Below are positions 47,321-56,578 of a stretch of 64,000 bases of DNA, one piece after another; within the stretch, counting starts at the first letter, position 1, and each line of letters opens with the position of its first letter. The position numbers and the translations under genes are program-made. This DNA comes from Meloidogyne chitwoodi. Taxonomy: Eukaryota; Nematoda; Chromadorea; Rhabditida; Meloidogynidae. The stretch covers positions 1,612,001 to 1,676,000 of the forward strand of contig JACZZP010000007.1 of NCBI GenBank assembly GCA_015183035.1, in the 5' to 3' direction. The notes beneath the pieces were generated by a model. That model ran no database searches, had not been told where the DNA came from, and was given only the letters and a program-made list of their open reading frames with translations.

Positions 47321-49087
47321 GTTTTTTCTTTTAATTTAAATAAAAATAACAATTATTCTTTTCTTAATTTATAAATGCTAAAAATAAATTAATTGAAGAT
47401 TTTTTTAATAAAAAAAATAATTAAATATTAAAAGATAAGAGAAAAATAAACATTTTTTTAATTTTAATTATCCATTTTATAAATAAAAAATTTTAAAATA
47501 ATTAACAATGGAGGAAATAAATAAATAAAACTTAAATAAAATAAATATTATTATTTAAAATTAATTAATTTTAATTTTTAAATTAAACTAAAAATATTTT
47601 CTATTAATTTCAAAGAGAAAAATATTTTATAATTAAAAATATATTTAGAATTTAAATTTAAAAATTAAATAAAATAAAAAAGAATTAAATAAATATTGAA
47701 TTTATTTATTTTAACGTGGCAAATATTATAAGAGAAATAAAAAAACTTTTTTTAGTTATTTGTATAATATTACATATATTATTAGAATAAATTTAAAAGA
47801 AGAGAGAGGAGAAAAATAATATTATTTTTAATATGCAAATTATTTTCTTTTGTAAATAAACAACAGACTTTTTGATTAAATAAAATAATAATATTTTGAT
47901 TTTTTTGGTATAAATATTAAAATAAAAAATATTTTTTACGTGTAAAATTTTGTTTTTTTTTAAATTATGAGTAATTAATTATTTAAATATTTTTATTAAA
48001 TTTAATAAAAAATATTTAAAATTTTGAAAGAATTTTAGGCAGAAATATTAAAAAATCACTTAATTTATTAATTTTTAAATATTTTTAAAATAATAATTTT
48101 TAAATCTGAGTAATAAATAAATAAACAAGTATTTTAAAATATTTTTTTTAATAAAATTTATTTCAATAAAATAATTCAAGTATTCCTTCTTTTTTAAATT
48201 ATTTTTAAAGAATTTTAAAATTTAAAAAAAAATTGAATTAATATATAAATAAATAAATTTAATATTTTTTTATTTAAATAAATATTAAAAATAATTTTGA
48301 AAAAAATTAAAAAGTAGAAAATAATTTTTTTAAAAAGTCTGAAAACCCTTTTTTATTTAAATCATTTAAAAAATTTTTAAAATATTTTTGATTTGCTGAT
48401 AATAAAACGAGGACTTTTAGAAGAAGAAAATAATTAAAAAAATATTAAAAATGATAAAAGTATTTTTATTTTTAAAATTTAAATAAAATAATTTTTCTCA
48501 TTTTTTTTCCGGAAAATATCAATTTTCAATGAAAATGCGTCATTAAATTTTGTTTAAATTGTTAAAATAAATTAAAAATAAAATAACACAATTTTAAATT
48601 AAAATAATATATTTAGTAGTAAAAGAGACAAAATAAATAAATAAATTATTTTTTTTCAGCTGATATTTTTTATTTAAATAAATTTTTATTTAACACAAAT
48701 TACTGATAAGGCAACAAATAAAAAGACAAAATAATTAAATAAATATTTAATAATATTAAAAAGAAAAGATTATTATTATTACTTAAATATTAATTTTGAT
48801 TTAAATAAAAAAAGAAGAAAATAATTTTATTTTATTTCAAAATAATAATAATTAAAACTAACCAATTTATAGGTATAAAGAGAGGAAATTTAAAAAAAAA
48901 TATCCCGATGTTCATAAATAATTTAATATTTCTTTTTATTTAGTAAAATATTTTAAAAAGAAAATGAGATCATTAGTATTTTTTAATAATTAATATATTT
49001 ACTTTTATCCAGCTATAATGAGAATAAACTTTAATTTTAATTAAATAATTAAAAATTAAATTATTAAAACATTTAATTTATTTATTT
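47321..49087. other. Long AT-rich intergenic region
   Basis: 1.77 kb of very AT-rich sequence made largely of A/T runs and TAAATAAATA tracts. No gene, RNA or clear repeat boundary is seen. The aquaporin promoter probably lies at its left end. Confidence 0.5.
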
Positions 49088-51243
49088 TTAATTATCTTTA
49101 TTATTTTCAAATATTTTTAAAGGTAAATAACATGATTCTGAATTCATTAATTTAGCATAAGTTTCACAATGTTGAGAGGGACGAAAACGTTCAAAATGTT
49201 TATTTTTTTCTATCCAATGAAGACAAGAAGGAAAACATTCTGAATTAAATTAATTTATTTATTAATTTTATTTTATTTAAAAGTTGTTTATTAAAATAAT
49301 TATACAAAATAAAAAATAATATTTAAATTTTATTAAATTTCCTATTAAGTTTATTTATTTAACGATTAATTTTAAATTTTATTATTTAAAATTATTTAAT
49401 TAAAAAATATTTTTTTATTCAAATAAATTAAAATAATAAAATTTAAAATTAATTTTTAAATAAAATAAAATTAATAAGAAATTTAATAAAAATTAAATTT
49501 TATTTTTTATTTTGTATAATTATTTTAATAAAAAATATTTTTTATTAAATAGCGTCAGGTTTATAAATTTACTATTTTTGAAATAAACTGATAAATATAG
49601 ATTATTTTGGAGAACTTTTATTATTAAATATTTTAACATCATTGCATATTTTTTAATTATCTTTACAAAATTTATTATTTAATTTATATTTTATATAAAT
49701 AAATTAAAATAATTTTAATAGTTAGCTCAAATTTAATTAAAAAATAATTTTATTTAATTTTATTTAAAAATAATCTTTTTTGAAAATAATTTTTAAAAAT
49801 TAAAAATAAAATTCAGTGTTTATTTATTATTTTTTTAACTCGACAATTTATTATTTAATTTTTATTATTTTAAATTATTTTAATAAAAAATATATATTTT
49901 TTAAATAATTTATTTATTTTTTAAACAAAGATATACCGCACCTTTTGGTCTTTATGCATCTGTTTGGTCTAAAAACCTGACCATCACTTGAAAGTTCGTT
50001 TAGCAGTTGGGAATTTTATTGAAGAATATAATAGAGATCGGGATTTTGCCAAAATCTAATTCGAATCGAATAATTCGAAAAAATTCGATTGCGAATAATT
50101 TAACAAAAACATTCGATATTCGATCGAATAATTCAAAATAAGCCGTAAAAAGGTAAAAAAATGGATTATACATCTGACGCTATTTAATAAAAAATATATT
50201 TTTTATTAAAATAATTGAAATAATAAAATTTAAAATTAAATAATAAATAAATGAACAAAATGAATAATCAAAGATATAAACTTATTTTAATTTTTATTTT
50301 GCATAATTATTTTCATAAAAAATATTTACAATTTAAAATAAAAATTAATTAATATTATTTTTTATTTTTAAATTTACCATGTAATACTTTTTCTCTGTCC
50401 AAAACACAACTAAAAAATAATTTATTTAATTAAAATTAATTAAATTTATTTTTACTCTAATTCTTCATTATTATTATTATTTGTTAAATTATTTAAACAT
50501 TTATTTGTAAATGTTAATTTTTGTTCAATAGGTATAGTTGGTGAACGTAAATTTAAATAACATAATTGACGACATTTTTCACCAGAAAGTTGCCAACAAC
50601 AATTATAAGCTTTTTTTAATTAAATTAAAATAAAATAATTTAAATATTACCTCTTTTTTCAATAATTGAAGATTTATTTCCATAAAAATATTTTTCTAAA
50701 CAAATTCCAATTTTTAATGCTTTTTCATTTGAAAGTCCAAAACATAAAATATTTTTATCTTCAAATAAACGTTGACGACAACAATTTGACCATTCATTAT
50801 TACAACAATTTAATATACCTTTTTATATATTTTAAATTATTAAATTAATTTTTTATTATTTTTTTATTATAATTAATTAATTAAATAAATAAATAATTAA
50901 AATTTAGGTTATCTTTGTTCTCTCTAACCAAAATAAATTAAAATTATTTTTCCTTAAAATTTCTCTTTTTTATAAAAAAATGAAGTCTAAATAATGTTTT
51001 AAATCTAAAAAAATTTTCAAACTAATTTAATTTAGATTTATTTATTATTAAAAAAATATGTAGAAAAATACTCTCCCTTTGAATTATATTTAAATTTTTA
51101 AGAATAAAATTAATTTTTTAAATAATAAATTAATAATTGCCTTTTTCAATATTTTCATTGCTAACATATAAAGAATTTCCATTTATTTTATTTAAAAAAA
51201 TTAATTTAAATACTAAATGAATAAATAAAATAATTTTTAACAT
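49088..51243 (-). CDS. Secreted cysteine-rich protein, unrecognised family
   Basis: Five exons join in frame. Exon 1 (ATG 51243) encodes a signal peptide (MLKIILFIHLVFKLIFL, then NKINGNSLYVSN). Exon 2 (about 50652-50826) has NCCNNEWSNCCRQRLF and LCFGLSNEKALKIGICLEKY. Exon 3 has YNCCWQLSGEKCRQLCYLNL. Exon 4 (50379-50410) has CVLDREKVLHE. Exon 5 has CFPSCLHWIEKN, RPSQHCETYAKLMNSESC and the stop at 49088. Roughly 18 Cys in about 210 residues, with three CC pairs, point to a disulfide-rich extracellular fold. The CC...C...C spacing recalls nematode DB-type modules, but I cannot assign it. The first intron begins with GC instead of GT (AAAAAG|GCAATT). The fourth intron is 1.1 kb and holds repeats and an exon copy of another gene. 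Confidence 0.6.
49285..49531. repeat. AT-rich foldback repeat (about 100-bp arms)
   Basis: Bases 49285-49388 and 49434-49531 are imperfect reverse complements. The left arm starts TTATTAAAATAATTATACAA, and the right arm ends TTGTATAATTATTTTAATAA. It sits within an intron of the cysteine-rich gene. Part of the right arm recurs at 53716-53770, so it is dispersed. Confidence 0.75.
49910..50033 (+). pseudogene. Copied DCAF7/WDR68-like exon fragment
   Basis: Bases 49931-50033 match the minus-strand exon at 32744-32846 of the DCAF7-like gene almost base for base (ATATACCGCACCTTTTGGTC onward). Similarity extends some 20 bp into the preceding intron (TTTTTTAAACAAAG), so it is a genomic copy. One A/C is lost after GGTCTA, breaking the frame. 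It ends inside the exon at ATAATA. Confidence 0.9.
50036..50150. repeat. TTCGA-rich degenerate repeat
   Basis: ATTCGAATCGAATAATTCGA and CGATATTCGATCGAATAATT repeat an ATTCGA core at least seven times in about 70 bp. It may be the end of an unknown repeat. It directly abuts the broken exon copy. Confidence 0.5.
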
Positions 51244-51678
51244 TTTTATTTATTTTAATAATTTTTATAAAATAAATTTATTTATTTATATACTTCACAG
51301 AAGAACTAATAAAAAACATCTCTAAAAAAACAATTTTTATGTGAGATAATAATCCAAGGATTTATTTAAAAAAAAACTTTATTTTTCTTCCAAAATATTT
51401 TTTTATTTTCTTATTTTGTGGTAAAAAAATGCTTAAAAAAATAAATGGCATTGAAAAATAAAAATTATTGGATGCCATCTGTTAACATTTGTAATTTTTT
51501 CTTTAATTTTATAAAAAAAACTTTAATGTGAATATTTGAAAAATAAAATTATTTAAAATAATTTTATTATTAGAATATTAAGAATTAATTAAACTATAAA
51601 AGCATGAAATTCCTCATATTTTTAATCTTATTTAATTATACATATCTACAAATTATTCTTTTATTGTCAAATATTAGA
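51244..51678. promoter_or_regulatory. Divergent intergenic region
   Basis: About 435 bp between the cysteine-rich secreted gene (minus) and the membrane/spectrin-repeat gene (plus). No coding sequence is seen. Promoters of both would lie here. Confidence 0.35.
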
Positions 51679-52835
51679 TGGATTGGTTGATTGTTGCAAT
51701 TGTTCTTATATTTGTTTTGTAAGTTTATTTTTTGTTTTTATTTATTTTTTAAAAATTATTTTTCAGTATCTTCTTCGGATTTGTTTGGTTAATGTTCCAT
51801 ATTGTCAAGATGCATAAAAAAATTTTGGATGCAAAAAACCGTGTGGTATTATTTTTTAAAAATTTTTAAAAAAATTATTTATATTTTAATGTTTCTCAGA
51901 CTAAATTTAATATTGTTTCTTCCAAAATTCGAATTGTCCATCGTTGGAATTATAATAAATTCATATCAATTGCTCCAACTAAACGGGATGAACTTATTTC
52001 ACAAGTAAACGAAGATGCAAATTATTTACTTGGCGAAATCAATGATCCAAATGATCAACTTTCACTTAGTTTAAATGATAAATTAGCCTTAATAAATGAA
52101 AGAATTCGGGAATTGGAAAAAGTTCAAAAAGAAGATGAGATAAATTCAGCAACATTTGATAATAATTCTGTTGAACTTATTAGAAAATTTGAAGATGCTT
52201 TTAAAGAATTGGGTTAATGTGGACAAGTTTACAATTCCAAGCAATTTGGATGAATTAGAACATCAAATTAGAGAACATAAAATATTTGAGGATAATTTAC
52301 AGGTAATTTGAAAACAAAAATTAATTATCTTTTTTATTTTATTTTTAGGCTTTGGATGTTTATGTTTCTAACGTTAAAGAATTATTTGGGCAACTCATAA
52401 GTCCAACTCCCAATCAGTGTGCAAATAATGATTTATTGATTTCGTTGGAAAATTTATTGAAAAGTGTAGATGAAGTTAATGATCTTGTACTTCGTCATGA
52501 AGTAACACTTTCTTCTTTTGATGATATGCCTGCAGCATTGGCAAGTCTTCGGAGTGTTCATGTTCAGTTATTAGAATTATTGAGGATATTATATCAACAG
52601 AAAAGTATTGTTGAAAAATTGAACAATGACAATGCTAAAATACGTTCATATGTAGCAACAACACGAATTGGAGTACAAGAGTAAAATTTTAATTTTATTA
52701 TTTTTTAAAATTAAAATTTATTTTTAAATTTTTAGTCATCCAGATTTTGAGCAACTAGAAGTTTTAGTTACTAATTTGTCAATTCGTTGGGATAATGTAA
52801 TTAGTCAAGTTAATGAACGACTTCACATTGAAGCT
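51679..52835 (+). pseudogene. Membrane-anchored spectrin-repeat gene fragment, plus copy
   Basis: Starts MDWLIVAIVLIFVFIFFGF, a transmembrane segment, then HIVKMHKKILDAKNRV and, after an intron, KFNIVSSKIRIVHRWNYNKF and a helical stretch (LALINERIRELEKVQKE). At ELG the frame stops (TTGGGTTAATG near 52210). In the next frame the spectrin-type helices continue: LDELEHQIREHKIFEDNLQ, LDVYVSNVKELFGQL, LKSVDEVNDLVLRHEVTLSS. A 50-60 nt piece present in the minus copy (encoding a WEEIWELCRYY stretch) is deleted here. A short alternative N-terminus with a membrane helix followed by spectrin repeats is known for some spectraplakin isoforms, but that assignment is tentative. It ends where the inverted copy begins. 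Confidence 0.65.
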
Positions 52836-53640
52836 AAAAAAATAAATAAAATAAAAATATTATTTTAATAAAACAAACTTCTTCATCATATTGTGATTTA
52901 TAGACCATTTGTGTTTGTTGAGCTTCTTCAGCAATGTGAAGTCGTTCATTAACTTGACTAATTACATTATCCCAACGAACGGACAAATTAGTAACTAAAA
53001 CTTCTAGTTGATCAACATCTGGATGACACAAATTTAAAAAATAAATTTTAATTGTAAAAAATAATAAAATTTAAATTTTACTTTTGTACTCCAATACGTG
53101 TTCTTGCTACATATGAACGTATTTGAGCAGTGTCATTGTTTAATTTTTCAACAATACTTTTCTGTTGTTGTAATACCATCAATATTCTACTAATTGAGCA
53201 TGAACACCTCGAAGACGTTCCAATGCTGCAGGCATATCATCAAAAGAAGAAAGTGTTACTTCATGACGACGTACAATATCATTAACTTCATCTACACTTT
53301 TTAATACATTTTCCAAAGCTTTTAATCGTTCAACATAATATCGGCATAACTCCCAAATTTCTTCCCATCGAGAAATCATTAGATCATTTTTTGCACGCTG
53401 ATTGGGAGTTGGACTTATGAGTTGCCCAAATAATTCTTTAACGTTAGAAACATAAACATCCAAAGCCTAAAAATAAAATAAAAAAGATAATTAATTTTTG
53501 TTTTCAAATTACCTGTAAATTATCCTCAAATATTTTATGTTCTCTAATTTGATGTTCTAATTCATCCAAATTGCTTGGAATTGTACGAACTTGTCCACAT
53601 TCAACCAAATGTTTAAAAGCATCTTCAAATTTTTTTATTA
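52182..53640. repeat. Inverted duplication of spectrin-repeat exons
   Basis: 52182-52833 and about 52921-53640 are reverse complements apart from point changes and one internal deletion in the plus arm. The central 85 bp is AT-rich. The outer limit on the right is near 53640 (AAATTTGAAGATGCTTTTAA mirrored at 52186). Confidence 0.88.
52860..53640 (-). pseudogene. Spectrin-repeat gene fragment, minus copy
   Basis: Better preserved than the plus copy. It reads HLVECGQVRTIPSNLDELEH, DNLQ|ALDVYVSNVKELFGQL, SRWEEIWELCRYYVERLKA, ENVLKSVDEVNDIVRRHEVT and LERLRGVHAQLVEY. Then the frame breaks in the ATTACAACAACAG area near 53170. It resumes in HPDVDQLEVLVTNLSVRWDN, VNERLHIAEEAQQTQMVYKS and QYDEEV. 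These are spectrin-type helices; the last block resembles spectraplakins. There is no start codon and the 5' end is cut off at the duplication edge, so no full product is possible. Confidence 0.75.
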
Positions 53641-54174
53641 AATTTTATTTTTAATTATTAAATGTTATTTTAATAAAAAAAATATATTTTTTAATTAAAT
53701 AATTTTAACTAATAAAATTTAAAATTAATTTTTAAATAAAATAAAATTAATAAGAAATTTAATAAAATTTAAATATTATTTTTTATTATTTTAATTTATT
53801 TTAATAAAAAAATATCCAAGTAATAAAAAACCTTTATTTTTACACTATCTTTTTTTCAATAATATTATAAGTTATAAAAAATATTAATTTAGGTAATCTT
53901 TCGAAAAAAAACAATTCATTTAGGAATGAGAGCATTGTTGCAATTGGTTGGAAAAAATATTTTATTGAAATTTTATATTGAATAGTTAAAATCATAAGTA
54001 GACGAACTTTCCTCATTTATTTTATTGATAATAAAAGTTCTTCCAAAATAATCTATATTGATCATTTATCTTAAAAAAAGTTAATTATTTGTGAGTTCTA
54101 TCATACCTTTAAAAAAGGTTACTATAAAAGCTTTAGAATTTAAAAAATGTTTTTACTTCTATATTATAACAACA
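53641..54174. other. AT-rich intergenic region with a dispersed repeat copy
   Basis: Contains 53716-53770, which repeats 49434-49490 (ATAAAATTTAAAATTAATTT onward). No coding sequence is seen before the transporter ATG. Confidence 0.55.
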
Positions 54175-56578
54175 ATGTCCTCTTCTTATTTTCCTCTTTT
54201 CCAATCACAAATATCAAGTATTAGTACAGCTAGAGATGATTCTGATGAAGATATTACAAGTATAACAGAGACAACAGCAACAGCAGAATCAGAAAATACA
54301 GCAAAATCAGAAAATGAAGTGACAGCAGTTAGTTTAGCATTAAAAGATGACAAAACACAAATAGAGAAGGAACATGAAGATTCTACTATAGTTAGTGATA
54401 CACATACTGAACAGTCGTTAAAAGCTGGACTTAAGGTTTTTTTATTTTAAAATTTTAAAATTTAATAAAAAGGGAGTTTATACAAGTTCATTAATGCTTT
54501 GCTTATTTTCTTCTGGTTTTGGTAGCAGTTTTCAAGTTGGATTTCATCTTGGTTGTCTAAACACTCCTGGTATATTAAATTAATAATAAAGAGAATTGTT
54601 TGTTTATTTTAAGCAAAAATACTTATTGAATGGCAAAATAGTTCATATTTACGAATACATGGACCTAATGCTATTTATAAAGAAGAAATTATTTGGTAAA
54701 TTTAATAATAATTAATATATATTTTTAAATAATTATTTATTCTTTAAAAGGTCAATAACTGTCAGTATTCTTCTTATAGGTGGAATTTTAGCAAATGCTC
54801 TTCTTAGCTCTATTACCTATCGTTTTGGTCGAAAAGGAACACTTATGTATAATAATTCTTTAGTAATAATTGCAATAATATTACAACATTTGGCTAAAAT
54901 ATACGATAATTATATTTATATGATTATATCTCGTTTCTTTATTGGATTTAATTCTGGTAAATATTTAATTAATTACCTAATTAGGTTCTTCTAATTTATT
55001 TAAATTATTTTAAAGGAATTAATATGGGACTTACTTCAATATATTTAAGTGAAATTGCACCAATAAATTTACGTGGTTCTATTGGTTGTTTGTCCAATCT
55101 TTTCCTTTATTTAGGCTTTCTATTTGCTTTAATTGTTGGTCTTCCTTTTATGTTAGGTGATGAAAAGAATTGGCATTTAATATTTTTACTTTCATTTGTA
55201 AGTATTTTAAATAAATTTATTAATTTCTTCTTTAGATCCCTGTCAGTGTTCAATTAACATTATTAGGCTTTTTTGGTCCTGAATCACCCAAATATTCTTA
55301 TATTGTGCGTGGGCATGTTATTGATGCTGAGAAAAGTTTACAATTGCTTAGAGGAAGGATTGATGTATTTTTTAATTTTAATAATAATATTTTCCTTTTT
55401 TTTAAATAAAAAGGTAAGAGAAGAAATGGATATGTTAGATAAAGAATCATCTAAAGCTAGATCAATTTCAAATCAAAAGATTGGTATTTGTGAAATGTTG
55501 TCAAAAAAGTATTTACGTTGGTCACTTTATTTGGGTATTTATTTAATGTTTTCTGTACAAACTAGTGGAAGTGCTCCAGGTTATTAATTAATTTTAATTT
55601 AATTAATTAAATATTTTTTTAATAAAAAATAAAGTTGGTGTATATTCAACTAAAATATTCCAAGATGCAAATCTTTCACAACTTGGTAAATATATTTTTA
55701 AATATAAATTAATTAGTAAAATTATTTAAAGATGCTCAATTGGCAACTTGTGGAATTGGTGTAGTTAATGTTCTCTCTATTCTTGCTTGTGTTTATTTGG
55801 TAAAATTAAATATTCTTTAAATTTAAATTAATTTTAAATAAATATAATTGACCAAATTATATATTTATTTTCAAAGGTACAACATCCTAATATTGGTCGT
55901 CGATTATTATTTTTAACTTGTTTAATTGGTTGTTGTATATCTACTTGTTTGATTGGTATTTCAATTATTATGGCAGAAAAAGCCAATGAAATGACAAATA
56001 TTTCAATAAAAGAAGAAGAATTTACTTCAACAATTAATGAAGGGATAACAACAACTATTAATAGTAATAGTAATATAATAACTTCATCTAATGGAGGAAA
56101 TATAGCTGCATATTTTAGTATTGTTTTTATTGCTATTTATGTTATATTCTTTGCAATTGGATTTGGTAAGAATATAATTTAATTTAATTACTTATATTTT
56201 TGATTTTTATTAAATATTAGGGTCTATTACCGAATCATATTTGAGTGACTTTTTTCCTTCTGAAGCTCGTGCTACTGGATGTGCTGCTTCAACAATGTCT
56301 TCTCTTCTTTTTAGACTCATTGTGTTGTTTAGCTTTCCGATATTAAAGGTATTTTAAATTTATTTTTAAATATTTTATCTTAATTAATATTTAATTTTTT
56401 AAAAAAGAAATTAATTGGCCCTTCTGTTTTTTTTATTTATTCTGCTTGTTTACTTGTCTGTTCTATACTTGGATTTATTATTTTGCCTGAAACAAAGAAT
56501 AAAGAACCTGAAAGAATTTTGAGAGATATTAAAAGAAGAAGAATGCAAATTACTTCTCGTTGTTGTTGTAAACTTTAA
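54175..56578 (+). CDS. Major facilitator sugar-transporter-like protein (GLUT/SLC2 type)
   Basis: Twelve-helix carrier of the plasma membrane. It starts MSSSYFPLFQSQISSI with a long acidic, Ser/Thr-rich cytoplasmic tail. Then SSLMLCLFSSGFGSSFQVGF (TM1), SITVSILLIGGILANALLSS (TM2), YRFGRKGTL (MFS/GLUT loop motif), ISRFFIGFNSGINMGLTSIY, YLSEIAPINLRG (GLUT-like PxxxRG), FFGPESPKY (family PESPRYL), IGRRLLFLTCLIG (second GRR loop), SITESYLSDFFPSEAR and LPETKNKEPERI (family PETKG). The QLS helix-7 motif of class I glucose carriers is not seen; the substrate is unknown. The tail ends RRMQITSRCCCKL at 56578. About twelve exons with introns of about 45-60 bp. The start is the ATG at 54175. Confidence 0.88.

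Larger units (their letters stand above)
49509..50215. mobile_element. Candidate small inverted-repeat element that carries a copied host exon
   Basis: The tract AAAAAATATTTTTTATTAAATAGCGTCAG (49532-49560) is matched in reverse complement by CTGACGCTATTTAATAAAAAATATATTTTTT (50177-50207); the shared part extends to about 49509 and 50215. Between them lie unique sequence, a DCAF7 exon copy and a TTCGAA-rich stretch. A MITE-like element with a captured exon is inference; no target duplication was found, and the terminal sequence overlaps the foldback repeat. Confidence 0.4.

Noticed and set aside
54091..54174. Upstream extension of the transporter N-terminus
   Set aside because: It begins at GTG, not ATG, and adds a segment with no family likeness; the ATG at 54175 is a better start.
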